A stretch of DNA of 55,456 nt from Bacteroidota bacterium (GTDB taxonomy: Bacteria > Bacteroidota > Bacteroidia > Palsa-948): positions 1 to 55,456 of the forward strand of contig JAHEYJ010000003.1 of assembly GCA_023251675.1 (NCBI GenBank). The letters run 5' to 3'. Below the pieces are notes generated by a model, which was given only the letters and a program-made list of their open reading frames with translations, did no database searches and was not told the DNA's origin. Made by a program: the position numbers and the translations under genes. This document shows positions 14,729-23,389 of this stretch, one piece after another. The number at the start of each line of letters is the position of its first letter. Positions within the stretch are counted from its first letter, which is position 1.

Positions 14729-15775
14729 TCACTTGTCATCTTTATAGATGCCGATCCACGGTTTCCCGTCGCTTTTGATATATCCCCTGTACATTCCGGG
14801 AGTATTAAACGGCATCGTAATGTTTCCTTTGGAATCCATGGCGATCAGCCCGCCTTCGGCTTCCTGCGCTTTCAGTTTTTTCATCACCACTTCGTTTGCA
14901 GCCTGGTCAACGGTCATGCCTTTGTATTCCATCAGCGCGGAAACATCGTACGCCACCACGTTGCGGATGAAATACTCGCCGTGCCCGGTGCACGATACGC
15001 CGCAGGTTTTATTGTTCGCATACGTTCCGGCGCCAATGATCGGCGAATCACCGATGCGTCCCCATTTTTTGTTGGTCATGCCACCGGTGGAGGTCCCCGC
15101 CGCGAGGTTCCCGTATTTATCGAGCGCCACGCAGCCTACCGTTCCGAACTTCTTATCTCCGCTGAACTCAATATCGGTTGGCTTCACATAACCGGATGTA
15201 TCCGAAGAATGGTCGAGTTTAATATCGTCCTTCTTTTTCATTTCCTGGAACTGCTTCCATCTTTTTTCATCATAGAAATATTTCGGGTCTTCAATTTTCA
15301 AACCTTGCTCTTTAGCGAACTTATCCGCTCCGTCGCCCGACAGCATTACATGCGGAGATTTTTCCATCACGGCACGGGCGGCTTCAATGGGATTGCGGAC
15401 CGTATGCACTCCGGCCACCGCCCCGGCCTTGTTTGTTTTTCCATCCATAACAGCGGCGTCCATAGAATTGGTCCCGTCATTGGCAAACACCGCTCCTTTG
15501 CCGGCATTGAACAGCGGCGAATCTTCCATCACTTTAATGGTTGCGATCACGGCGTCCATGGAAGTGCCGCCTTTGCTGAGAATATCGTAACCGGTTTTCA
15601 TCGCTTCGTTGAGCTTGTCTTTGTACTGCTGTTCCAGTTCAGGCGACATATTTTCTTTGAGGATAGTACCGGCTCCTCCGTGAATTATAATGGCGAAGTT
15701 TTCCATGGGTTTGGTTTGTGCAAAGATTCCCGAAAAAATCCCTGCTGCGAATAATGTGGAGATTATTTTTTTCAT
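14729..15775 (-). CDS. iaaA: Isoaspartyl peptidase / L-asparaginase (Ntn hydrolase)
   Basis: The enzyme would cleave isoaspartyl dipeptides or asparagine and is made as a precursor that cuts itself. From the start at 15775 it is 348 residues with a signal peptide (MKKIISTLFAAGIFSGIFAQ), so it is exported to the periplasm. Landmarks are HGGAG (32-36), GDG near 147, the autocleavage site before the catalytic threonine T212 in GTVGCVALD, and the substrate loop GTSTGGMTNKKWGRIGDSP with GAGTYA. A longer frame from 15838 would hide the signal peptide behind 21 polar residues and is rejected. It is divergently arranged with the methyltransferase gene. Confidence 0.9.
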   Translation of the reverse strand: MKKIISTLFAAGIFSGIFAQTKPMENFAIIIHGGAGTILKENMSPELEQQYKDKLNEAMKTGYDILSKGGTSMDAVIATIKVMEDSPLFNAGKGAVFANDGTNSMDAAVMDGKTNKAGAVAGVHTVRNPIEAARAVMEKSPHVMLSGDGADKFAKEQGLKIEDPKYFYDEKRWKQFQEMKKKDDIKLDHSSDTSGYVKPTDIEFSGDKKFGTVGCVALDKYGNLAAGTSTGGMTNKKWGRIGDSPIIGAGTYANNKTCGVSCTGHGEYFIRNVVAYDVSALMEYKGMTVDQAANEVVMKKLKAQEAEGGLIAMDSKGNITMPFNTPGMYRGYIKSDGKPWIGIYKDDK

Positions 15776-15822
15776 TTGTCCAAATGTAGAAAAATTCAAA
15801 CTTGATTTAGTATTTTCGCCCT

Positions 15823-16641
15823 GTGAAGAATCTTGCATTCCTTATCAAGTACATCCGATATCAGTTTTCCGCCAAAACCGCGCACGGGATCCATTCCCCG
15901 TTCGTGTTCCAGCTGTACAATGAAGTGATCAATCATAAAGCGAACTATTACGCCTTTGACCGGATCGAACTTTTGCGAAATAAACTTCTCCAATCCAACG
16001 ATGAAATTGAAGTTAAAGATCTCGGCACCGGAACGTCAGGAAAAAGAAAAATAAGCCTAATCGCCGAACGCGCGGCAAAGAATAAAAAATACGGAGAACT
16101 GCTTTACCGGCTCGTTAACCGGTTCAAACCTGAAATCATCCTTGAACTCGGCACGTCGCTCGGCATCAGCACGGCATACCTGGCTTCTGCCAATCCGAAT
16201 TCCAAAGTAATCACTATCGAAGGCTGTCCGAGTACTGCCGGCGCGGCAAAAAAATGTTTTGAAGCGCTGGGATTAAAAAATATAGAGTCAGTTATAGGGA
16301 ATTTTGATTTTGAACTTAAAAATGTTTTAGAATCAGGTATCCTCGCCTCAGCGAGTCCGTCCTCTGGCGGAAGGAATCAGGAATCAAGGATTGACTTTGT
16401 ATTTTTCGATGGCAATCACAAGAAAGAGCCAACGTTAAACTATTTCACCCAATGCCTTGAATACGCACACAACGATTCCGTTTTTGTTTTTGACGACATC
16501 CACTGGTCGGATGAAATGGAAGAAGCATGGGAAGAGATAAAAAAACATCCGAAGGTGACGGTGACCATTGATCTGTTCTTCCTGGGGATCGTATTCTTCC
16601 GAAAGGAGCAGGTCAAGGAGAATTTTATTTTAAAGATGTAA
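15823..16641 (+). CDS. SAM-dependent methyltransferase of class I
   Basis: The 272-residue protein opens with FLIKYIRYQFSAKTAHGIHSPFVF, a conserved beginning of a Bacteroidota methyltransferase family, and has the SAM-binding glycine loop in ILELGTSLGISTAYL (about 106-120), an acidic strand end (VITIEG) and FVFFDGNHKKEPTL after the fourth strand. The start is GTG at 15823; TATTTTCG just upstream resembles a -7 box and would give an almost leaderless mRNA. Between strands lies an odd segment (ESGILASASPSSGGRNQES) encoded by repeat-like DNA with the palindrome TCCGTCCTCTGGCGGA. Substrate unknown. Confidence 0.8.
   Translation: MKNLAFLIKYIRYQFSAKTAHGIHSPFVFQLYNEVINHKANYYAFDRIELLRNKLLQSNDEIEVKDLGTGTSGKRKISLIAERAAKNKKYGELLYRLVNRFKPEIILELGTSLGISTAYLASANPNSKVITIEGCPSTAGAAKKCFEALGLKNIESVIGNFDFELKNVLESGILASASPSSGGRNQESRIDFVFFDGNHKKEPTLNYFTQCLEYAHNDSVFVFDDIHWSDEMEEAWEEIKKHPKVTVTIDLFFLGIVFFRKEQVKENFILKM
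16331..16391. repeat. Repeat-derived in-frame insert in the methyltransferase gene
   Basis: The segment contains the imperfect palindrome TCCGTCCTCTGGCGGA, flanked by GAATCAGG on the left and GGAATCAGGAATCAAGG on the right. The right flank is like the short-repeat insert in argS at 44832-44872, and the palindrome resembles that in the tRNA-like copy at 14653-14670. It adds about 18 residues between two core strands of the methyltransferase without breaking the frame. Confidence 0.6.
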
Positions 16642-16667
16642 TTCCTGAATTCTGTACGCTTAGTGCA

Positions 16668-16745
16668 ACTACGTGTTCTTAGTGCCTAAGTGGTAAAGGC
16701 TGTTTCACCACTAAGCCACGCAGGACACTAAGAAACACTAAGAAA
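16668..16745. repeat. Imperfect palindrome of CACTAAG motifs
   Basis: The interval between the methyltransferase and the ABC ATPase holds CTTAGTG and CTAAGTGGT on the left and ACCACTAAG, GACACTAAG and ACACTAAG on the right, giving an imperfect stem-loop around AAAGGCTGTTTC. It looks like an interspersed noncoding repeat rather than a terminator, since no T-run follows. Confidence 0.5.
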
Positions 16746-16788
16746 ATAATAGCAACTTACTTTTTTCCTTTTACCTTTATACATCCAA

Positions 16789-17511
16789 ATGGAATCCGTC
16801 ATCTCACTCCGCGACATCGGCCGTTCTTATAAAGTAGGAACCGAGGTGATCCACGCACTGCGTTCGGTTACACTGGATATTTATAAAAACGAATACGTGG
16901 CGCTGATGGGCCCGTCCGGTTCCGGAAAATCCACGCTGATGAATACGCTGGGCTGCCTGGATACTCCTTCAAAAGGAGAATACATTTTAAATGGTCATTC
17001 CGTGGCCCGCATGAGCGACAACCAGCTGGCTGAAGTGCGTAACAAAGAAATTGGTTTTGTATTTCAGACATTCAATCTTATGCCTCGCTTATCTGCTTTA
17101 GAAAACGTAACCGTTCCTCTCGTATACTCCGGCATAAATAAAAAAGAAAGGATCCAGCGTGCCATGCAGTCTCTGGAACATGTGGGTCTTGGCGACCGTG
17201 TGAAGCATAAACCGAATGAACTCTCAGGCGGACAGAAACAGCGTGTGGCCGTTGCACGGGCTTTGGTGAACAAGCCTTCCATCATTCTGGCGGATGAACC
17301 TACCGGAAATCTTGACTCAAAAACTTCAGAGGAAATAATGGGATTATTCGAAGAAATTCACAAACAGGGAAATACGATCATCCTCGTTACGCACGAAGAA
17401 GACATTGCCCAGCATGCTCACCGTATCGTGAGATTGAAAGACGGACTGGTGGAATCAGATAAAAAGAATGAAAATATCTTTACAGTTACGAAAGCACAAC
17501 AACTGGCGTAA
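16789..17511 (+). CDS. ABC transporter ATPase of the MacB/LolD type
   Basis: The 240-residue ATPase has Walker [10 protein letters not shown] (about 41-49), a Q-loop [18 protein letters not shown], the signature LSGGQKQR and Walker [13 protein letters not shown] followed by a switch histidine in LVTHEED. These fit the subfamily that powers MacB-like, FtsE-like or LolCDE-type inner-membrane systems moving lipoproteins or peptides. No permease gene is adjacent; the next gene, which overlaps its stop by one base, encodes cobalamin adenosyltransferase. It must pair with a permease encoded elsewhere. The C-terminal 20 residues are variable. Confidence 0.85.
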   Translation: MESVISLRDIGRSYKVGTEVIHALRSVTLDIYKNEYVALMGPSGSGKSTLMNTLGCLDTPSKGEYILNGHSVARMSDNQLAEVRNKEIGFVFQTFNLMPRLSALENVTVPLVYSGINKKERIQRAMQSLEHVGLGDRVKHKPNELSGGQKQRVAVARALVNKPSIILADEPTGNLDSKTSEEIMGLFEEIHKQGNTIILVTHEEDIAQHAHRIVRLKDGLVESDKKNENIFTVTKAQQLA

Positions 17512-18059
17512 TGAAGATCTATACAAAGACAGGTGACAAAGGTGAAACATCATTGCTCGGCGGAACGCGGGTTTCAAAATCTCATATTCGGATTGAGGCA
17601 TACGGCACAGTAGATGAACTGAATTCATGGATCGGCCTGATCCGTGACCAGCCCATAGAGGCAAGCACAAAGAATTTTCTCATTCATATCCAGGACCGGT
17701 TATTCACCCTTGGCTCTCATCTTGCCTCCGACCCACTTAAAAAAGGAATAAAGATTCCGGATATTCATGAGGATAATATCACTGCGCTTGAAAAGGAAAT
17801 GGATAAGATGAATGAATCGCTTCCTGAAATGAAAAATTTTGTTCTGCCCGGCGGCCACAACCTGGTCTCCTATTGCCATATTGCCCGCTGTGTGTGCAGA
17901 AGGGCGGAACGGTGTGTGGTGCTTCTTGCCGGAAAAGAGAAAGTGGAAGAGATCATCATCCGCTACCTGAACCGCCTGTCGGATTATCTGTTTGTGCTCT
18001 CCCGGAAATTTTCACACGGCCTGAAAGCGGAAGAGATCCCCTGGAAACCCCGACCTTAA
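17511..18059 (+). CDS. pduO: Cob(I)alamin adenosyltransferase, PduO type
   Basis: The enzyme transfers the adenosyl group of ATP to cob(I)alamin, making coenzyme B12 for mutases such as methylmalonyl-CoA mutase. The 182 residues show the family hallmarks: the ATP-binding N-terminus YTKTGDKGETSLLGG (4-18), AYGTVDELNSWIG (30-42), the motif CRRAERCVV (about 128-136) and LNRLSDYLFVLSR near the end. The ATG overlaps the ABC ATPase stop (TAATG), so the two genes are translationally coupled though functionally unrelated as far as known. Length is normal for the family. Confidence 0.9.
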   Translation: MKIYTKTGDKGETSLLGGTRVSKSHIRIEAYGTVDELNSWIGLIRDQPIEASTKNFLIHIQDRLFTLGSHLASDPLKKGIKIPDIHEDNITALEKEMDKMNESLPEMKNFVLPGGHNLVSYCHIARCVCRRAERCVVLLAGKEKVEEIIIRYLNRLSDYLFVLSRKFSHGLKAEEIPWKPRP

Positions 18060-18127
18060 CCCTGAATCATACGCATTACCCCAGTAAATCGGGGGAGAAA
18101 ATTGCAATAAAATTTTTTCACTTTTCC

Positions 18128-18157
18128 TTTGGCCGGTAACAGAAATTTTTATCTTCG
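18128..18157 (+). promoter_or_regulatory. Bacteroidota-type promoter for the DUF2795 gene
   Basis: TTTG at 18128-18131 and TATCTTCG at 18150-18157 (one mismatch to TAnnTTTG) are separated by 18 bp, about 70 bp upstream of the start codon at 18227. Confidence 0.55.
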
Positions 18158-18226
18158 CGCACGATTTGACCAAGGTCAAAAACTTTTTTCAGAAAATCAT
18201 TCGTTAACAAATAAAACTGCCCCAAC

Positions 18227-18448
18227 ATGTACTGGACTCTCGAATTAGCCTCTTACCTTGAAGACGCTCCCTGGCCAGCCACCAAAGACGAACTGATTGA
18301 CTTTGCTCTCCGGACAGGTACGCCGATGGAAGTGATCGAAAATCTTCAGGAGATCGAAGACGATGAAGAGGTATTTGAATCCATTGATGATATCTGGCCT
18401 GACTATCCTACCAAAGAGGATTTCTTCTTCAACGAAGACGAGTACTAG
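18227..18448 (+). CDS. DUF2795 family protein
   Basis: The 73-residue acidic protein (MYWTLELASYLEDAPWPATK at the N-terminus, an Asp/Glu-rich C-terminus with DIWPDYPTKEDFFF) matches the small DUF2795 proteins that are strongly conserved in Bacteroidota. The fold is a helical, reiterated winged-helix-like domain of unknown role. It has its own promoter and stands alone, followed by a tandem-repeat block. No operon partner is evident. Confidence 0.8.
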   Translation: MYWTLELASYLEDAPWPATKDELIDFALRTGTPMEVIENLQEIEDDEEVFESIDDIWPDYPTKEDFFFNEDEY

Positions 18449-18886
18449 GTTACGAATAGCGAATCATTTACGAATATTACAAATCATTGCCGGAAGCGGC
18501 TGCTTATACGTAACATTCGTAACGATTGGTAATTGGCAAACCTAATTGTCCCGCAGATCCACCACTTACGAATAACGAATCTTTACGAAGAGTACAAATC
18601 ACAGCAGTAAGCGGCTGCTTATACGTAACATTCGTAACGATTGGTAATTGGTAAACCTAATTGCCCCACAGATCTGCCACTTACGAAGAGTACAAATCAC
18701 AGCAGGAAGCGGCTGCGTATTCGTAACATTCGTAAATGATTGGTAATTGGCAAACCTAATTGCCCCACAGATCTGCCACTTACGAATAGTACGAATCACA
18801 GCAGGAAGCGGCTGCGTATTCGTAACATTCGTAAATGATTGGTAATTGGTAAACCTAATTGTCCCGCAGATCCACCACCTCCACTC
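18449..18886. repeat. Tandem repeat, four diverged copies of the lolA 3' end and flank
   Basis: Between the DUF2795 and lolA stop codons lie four direct copies of a unit of about 98-119 bp. Each has TTACGAA runs, a segment AGCGGCTGC, a GTAACATTCGTAA block, GATTGGTAATTGG, AAACCTAATTG and CAGATC(C/T)(A/G)CCAC. The last block is the reverse complement of the lolA codons for VVDLRDN-stop, so the end of that gene has been copied along with its downstream sequence. Copies differ at scattered positions and in unit length, so the array is not recent. There is no gene in this 406-bp stretch. Confidence 0.75.
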
Positions 18887-19541
18887 CTTTGTAATCTTCC
18901 TTGTTGAAGGTGAACATGGCATCCGGCATATCTGAGTTGGTTACAAAGTTCTTCACCGTAATGGTATTGGATGTTCCGTTCTTGTTCATGATCTTTACGG
19001 CAATGATCTGCTTCTTTGTCTTATCAATGGTGAGGCGGATGGTATGGTAAGCTTTTTTGTCGGGATCCAACGGATAAAGGTTTATTACGTCGACTTTCGC
19101 ACCTCCGACAACATCTTCCTTTTCATACTTATACTTATACCCTTTTTCATACAGAGTAAAAATATTTACCGGGTTGATGTTGTCCGTTGCTTTGGGATCA
19201 GGAGCGTTGTTCACCTGCACTTCATTGGATTCCTTGATGTAGGTCCATTGGGTTTTGCTGTCGCAAAATATAGTCTGCCCTTTGAAACCCAGTTTGTATT
19301 TTGATCCTTTAAGTTCGAGCGTGCCGGACTGGGTTTCTGTGACTTTTGACTCCACATTGGTCACCTGTTTTTCGGTAGAATTGGTAAACTCTGTTTTAAT
19401 GGAAGTATAGGTTTTCGTTTGTTTCGCAACCTCATCAAGTATTGCTTTTGCCTTTGCATCGATCACTTCTTTTGGCTGTTGTGCGAAAGAAGTGGTTGAA
19501 ATAAATAATAATGCTGTCAGAAAGGAAAATAAATTGCGCAT
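18855..19541 (-). CDS. lolA: Outer-membrane lipoprotein carrier protein LolA
   Basis: LolA shuttles lipoproteins across the periplasm. From the start at 19541 the 228-residue product has a signal peptide (MRNLFSFLTALLFISTTSFAQ) and the LolA-like half-barrel: an N-terminal helix (DAKAKAILDEVAKQTKTYTS), strands with SGTLELKGSKYKL and the conserved tail ITVKNFVTNSDMPDAMFTFN. The longer frame from 19574 would start inside the spacer after ftsK and bury the signal peptide. The gene follows ftsK by 19 bp, as in many Bacteroidota. Its last codons are repeated downstream in the tandem array. Confidence 0.88.
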   Translation of the reverse strand: MRNLFSFLTALLFISTTSFAQQPKEVIDAKAKAILDEVAKQTKTYTSIKTEFTNSTEKQVTNVESKVTETQSGTLELKGSKYKLGFKGQTIFCDSKTQWTYIKESNEVQVNNAPDPKATDNINPVNIFTLYEKGYKYKYEKEDVVGGAKVDVINLYPLDPDKKAYHTIRLTIDKTKKQIIAVKIMNKNGTSNTITVKNFVTNSDMPDAMFTFNKEDYKGVEVVDLRDN

Positions 19542-19560
19542 ATTATTCGCCAGGTTAAAT

Positions 19561-22269
19561 TTAGAGGTTGCCATTTATGCCGGGGATATCATTTTCCGAT
19601 GACCTAGACAATAACTGTTCCAAAGCAGCCGGATCTTTAATAAGTACTTCACGCGCTTTACTGCCTTTAAAAGGTCCAATAATATGGGCTGCTTCCAGTT
19701 GGTCCACAATTCTGCCGGCGCGGTTGTAACCCAGTTTAAGTTTTCGCTGCAATAACGATGCTGAACCCTGCTGGTGCGTAACGACGATGCGTGCTGCCTC
19801 TTCAAAGAAAGCATCTCTGTCTGATGAGTCAAGCTCTCCCATTTCATCTGCGTTCTCATCTATGTATTCCGGAAGTTGAAACGCTTGCGGATAGGCACGC
19901 TGGTTACCAATGAAATCGGTTACATTCTCTACTTCAGAAGTATCCACAAACGGACATTGTAAACGGATCAGTTCGCTGCCTAATGAGAAGAGCATGTCTC
20001 CTTTTCCTACCAGCTGGTCGGCACCACCTTCGTCGAGAATTGTGCGTGAGTCTATCTTTGATTGTACCCGGAAGGCGATCCGAGCAGGGAAGTTCGCTTT
20101 GATGAGACCTGTTACCACGTTCACTGACGGGCGCTGTGTGGCGATGATAAGATGGATCCCGGTGGCGCGGGCAACAGCAGCCAGCCGTGTAAGAGGCGTT
20201 TCTATTTCCTTTCCGGCCTGTGCGATCAGATCTCCAAATTCATCCACAACCACTACTATATAAGGAAGAAACTTATGTCCTTTCTTCGGGTTCAGTTTCC
20301 TGGCAATGAATTTTGTATTGTATTCTTTTACATTCCGGACCATCGCCGTATTGAAAAGAGTCAAACGGTCATCCATCTCCATACAGAGCGACTTGAGCGT
20401 ATGGATCACTTTTGTTGTGTCGGTGATGATGGCGCTTTCCGAATTAGGAAGCATGGCCAGGAAATGCCTTTCGATCTTATTGAAGAGTGTAAGTTCAACG
20501 CGTTTCGGGTCGATCAATACAAACTTTACCTGGGCAGGATGTTTTTTATAAAGAAGCGACGTGAGGATCACATTCAGCCCTACTGATTTACCCTGGCCGG
20601 TTGTTCCGGCAACGAGCAAGTGAGGCATTTTGGTCAGATCCGCTATAAAGGTTTCGTTCGAGATCGTTTTTCCTAAGCCAAACGGCAATTCAAAATTGGT
20701 GCTCTGAAACCGTTCAGAAGCGATGATGGAACGCATGGAAACCAATTCGGGGTTCCGGTTGGGAACTTCAATGCCGATGGTTCCTTTTCCGGGCATGGGC
20801 GCGATGATGCGGATGCCGAGTGCCGCCAGCGAAAGAGCGATATCGTCTTCCAGGTTCTTGATCTTTGAAATGCGCACACCTTCCGCCGGTATGATCTCGT
20901 AAAGCGTAACGGTCGGGCCAATGGTCGCTTTGATCTTTGCTATCTCAATCCCGAAATTTTTGAGCGTGCTCAGGATCCGGTCTTTGTTGGCGACCAGTTC
21001 TTCCTGGTTTACGGTTGCTTCACTCTGCCCGTAATCTTTCAGAAGATCGATGGATGGTTTCTGGTAATCGGAAAGCTCAAGCGTAGGATCAAATTCACCG
21101 AAGGAAGAAAGGTCGTCTTCGTTTTCTTCAACAACCGCCTCTTCTTTTGCTTTTGCAACGGTGAACTGAACCTTCTCATCACCCGTTTTTTCTTCTTCCG
21201 TTTCTTCCGTAGTTTCAGGCACCATTTCAAAGGAGATCGGTTTCTGTTCCACAATTATTTCCGGTTCATGAATGGATTCCACTAAAGGAAGTTCTTCTTT
21301 TGATTCCGGCTTCTTCTCTGAAACCGGTTCCATCCCAAATACTTCCATGTGAACGTTTTTAGCAGGGAGCACTTCCTCTTCCTCCATGGCATCAAGCGAT
21401 TCCATCTGGGCTTCCGCCGGTTTACTTCTGAACCAGTCAAACGCATAGTTGAACGATATCGCCATAAACCCAAAGAACGTGAACACCATCAAAAATCCGG
21501 TTCCGATGATGCCGAGTGTATTGTTCAGCCATAGGCTGGATTGATAGCCGAACGTGCCGCCAAGGAAAAAATAATCGTTATGAAAAATATATCCGAGCCC
21601 GACAGAGCTCCAAATCATGATGAAGGCGGATCTTTTGAAAAAATTTCTTAATGGGAACAGGGATGTTTTAAAAAGTATTCTGAACCCGGCAAGAAAAGCA
21701 AAGGCGACAAAAAAGTAAGAGGCGACACCGAATCCTTTATGAATAAAAAGGTGGGAAACAACAGCTCCCACTTTTCCAAGCCAGTTTTCAACGCCCGTTT
21801 GCGCAAGAGGCGCTGCGGTTTCATCAGAAGCAAAAAACAAATGCCTCCACGAACCCATTACTTTATCCTGATCGGCCTGCCAGGTGAACAGGAACGAAGT
21901 AAAAGCGACGAGCAAATAAATAGAGGCAAGAATCAGGGTTAAGCCCGCGATCTTGTGCAAGCGCTCATCTTTGAAAAAATTAATTACCGGCTGAAGAGGG
22001 TTTACCTTCTCCTTCGGTGCTTTGCGTTTGCGTTTAGGCTGGGCAGGAGATTCGCTTTCATCTTCGGAATTTTCAACTACCGTCTCCTTGCGGGCTGCGT
22101 TCTTCGCGCGGGGTTTTTCCTCTTCTTCCGTTTCATCTTCTATCAGGTTGCCCTCCTCTTCCGTATCTTCTTCCTCAACAGCCTTCTGCTTGCGCGATTT
22201 TCTGAACTCATTGCGGGCCGCCTTGAACTTATTGGTTGAGGAGGTTATTTCAATTTCGTCTTCTGCCAT
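19561..22269 (-). CDS. ftsK: DNA translocase FtsK
   Basis: FtsK pumps DNA through the division septum during chromosome segregation. From MAEDEIEITSS at 22269 it has 902 residues: a charged start, four membrane segments (about 110-275, for example LTLILASIYLLVAFTSFLF), an acidic linker to about 400, the RecA-like motor with Walker A GTTGQGKSVG (about 552-562) and Walker B YIVVVVDEFGDL (about 670), and a C-terminal winged-helix gamma domain (ASLLQRKLKLGYNRAGRIVD) that reads KOPS-like sequences. An upstream Met at 22362 would add 31 residues before the usual start and is less likely. The next gene, lolA, is probably co-transcribed. Confidence 0.93.
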   Translation of the reverse strand: MAEDEIEITSSTNKFKAARNEFRKSRKQKAVEEEDTEEEGNLIEDETEEEEKPRAKNAARKETVVENSEDESESPAQPKRKRKAPKEKVNPLQPVINFFKDERLHKIAGLTLILASIYLLVAFTSFLFTWQADQDKVMGSWRHLFFASDETAAPLAQTGVENWLGKVGAVVSHLFIHKGFGVASYFFVAFAFLAGFRILFKTSLFPLRNFFKRSAFIMIWSSVGLGYIFHNDYFFLGGTFGYQSSLWLNNTLGIIGTGFLMVFTFFGFMAISFNYAFDWFRSKPAEAQMESLDAMEEEEVLPAKNVHMEVFGMEPVSEKKPESKEELPLVESIHEPEIIVEQKPISFEMVPETTEETEEEKTGDEKVQFTVAKAKEEAVVEENEDDLSSFGEFDPTLELSDYQKPSIDLLKDYGQSEATVNQEELVANKDRILSTLKNFGIEIAKIKATIGPTVTLYEIIPAEGVRISKIKNLEDDIALSLAALGIRIIAPMPGKGTIGIEVPNRNPELVSMRSIIASERFQSTNFELPFGLGKTISNETFIADLTKMPHLLVAGTTGQGKSVGLNVILTSLLYKKHPAQVKFVLIDPKRVELTLFNKIERHFLAMLPNSESAIITDTTKVIHTLKSLCMEMDDRLTLFNTAMVRNVKEYNTKFIARKLNPKKGHKFLPYIVVVVDEFGDLIAQAGKEIETPLTRLAAVARATGIHLIIATQRPSVNVVTGLIKANFPARIAFRVQSKIDSRTILDEGGADQLVGKGDMLFSLGSELIRLQCPFVDTSEVENVTDFIGNQRAYPQAFQLPEYIDENADEMGELDSSDRDAFFEEAARIVVTHQQGSASLLQRKLKLGYNRAGRIVDQLEAAHIIGPFKGSKAREVLIKDPAALEQLLSRSSENDIPGINGNL

Positions 22270-22451
22270 GTTGAATGAAGTAAAATCCTTGCCATCTGCA
22301 GGGATGAATTCATGTTTGATTTCATCAAAAATAGGAAGCAATAACTGTATGAACTTTATCATAGGGTATTACTTGTTAACGAGCAGATGTTAAGAAAGAG
22401 AAGCAGAGAAGGAAGTCGATTTCCTTAAAACGTGAAGCAGGATGTAATATT

Positions 22452-23168
22452 TCAGTTCCCGGAAGGGTTCAGTTCAATAAGGATTTTTTCCAATTCGGGG
22501 AAAGGGATCTTCTTGTGATCATCCGTAATCACAAAGACATTGTCATCAATTTCCTGGGCTACCACCTGTTTAGCTTTCAGATGCATCGCAAGGCCATAAC
22601 GCTCCATTTGAAAATCCATAAGTACTCCATCTATTTTCTTGTAAGGGTTAGACCAGTTCGGGTTAGTAATGCCGATATCGTTGGTATAATAGGCATATAT
22701 GGTTTCTCCGCTCTTTAATGTTACAATGGCTTCTTTGCATTTAAAACCGGCAAGTTCCTTTACATTCTTGCCCGCTTCTACTTTGCTGATATAATCTGAA
22801 TTCATCTTATTCATTTCCTCTTCCGTGATCTGAGCAGCATATTTCTTATTGATAAGGGTGAGTGTTTGGGCAACCGATTTTGAAGATTGTTTCGAAATAT
22901 AAGTAATGCTGATGAGCCCCATCATTCCCGACATATCGTTCACCATATCATTATTCTTGAAACGGAGGTATGCTTTATCCGGCAAGCCCTGCACCATCAT
23001 GCTGTTGGGATCCATCTTCGGATACGTGATGTCATATTCAATTACGCCTTCAGAAATAACTTTCCCTCCGATAATTTTTTTGAAAAGTTTTCCGTCTTTA
23101 TAGAAATAAAGAAAAACTGCAGTACCCGCCACTAAAAGGAGGAAAATCAGGAATAACTTCTTCTTCAT
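22452..23168 (-). CDS. Exported or membrane-anchored protein of unknown function
   Basis: The 238-residue product has one N-terminal hydrophobic segment (KLFLIFLLLVAGTAVFLYFY) and a periplasmic domain rich in beta strands (VISEGVIEYDITYPKM; ETIYAYYTNDIG). It resembles DUF4412/GLPGLI-type Bacteroidota proteins in pattern: an early strand with YDITYP, methionine-rich loops, a conserved AGFKCKEAIVTL segment and a late strand. Function is unknown. A TATATTTG at 23195-23202 (minus strand) could be its -7 promoter box. It is separated from ftsK by about 180 bp and may be independent. Confidence 0.65.
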   Translation of the reverse strand: MKKKLFLIFLLLVAGTAVFLYFYKDGKLFKKIIGGKVISEGVIEYDITYPKMDPNSMMVQGLPDKAYLRFKNNDMVNDMSGMMGLISITYISKQSSKSVAQTLTLINKKYAAQITEEEMNKMNSDYISKVEAGKNVKELAGFKCKEAIVTLKSGETIYAYYTNDIGITNPNWSNPYKKIDGVLMDFQMERYGLAMHLKAKQVVAQEIDDNVFVITDDHKKIPFPELEKILIELNPSGN

Positions 23169-23272
23169 AAATAATACCCGCTTTTTATAAAGGGCAAATA
23201 TAAGCGCATAATTTAATCATACGATATTACAATAGAAATATGTTTTTGCCTAATATTTGTAAAAATCAGCTA

Positions 23273-23303
23273 TTTGCAAATCACTGATATATTTTTACCT
23301 TTG
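23273..23303 (+). promoter_or_regulatory. Perfect Bacteroidota promoter for the T9SS cargo gene
   Basis: TTTG at 23273-23276 and TACCTTTG at 23296-23303 are separated by exactly 19 bp, the full consensus. Transcription would start near 23310, leaving a leader of about 80 nt before the start codon at 23390. Confidence 0.8.
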
Positions 23304-23389
23304 ATATCCTTTGCATGCATCTTCAAAAGTTAATGCAACTTATATCGGATGAGTTACATCTATTTTAATCAAACGCTAAAACAATTACT

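Noticed and set aside
14447-14739. Open frames of 60-70 codons on the minus strand
   Set aside because: They are read through the two tRNA-like fragments and have no coding character.
14981-15754. 257-codon plus-strand frame antisense to the asparaginase
   Set aside because: The minus-strand frame has signal peptide and catalytic motifs; the antisense product has none.
16789-18059. B12 uptake operon from the ABC ATPase and cobalamin adenosyltransferase
   Set aside because: The ATPase is of the MacB/LolD type, not BtuD, and no permease or binding protein accompanies it; the overlap alone does not show a common pathway.
18449-18886. Possible CRISPR array from regular repeats
   Set aside because: Repeats are about 100 bp, imperfect, without unique spacers of constant size, and contain the end of lolA; no cas genes are near.
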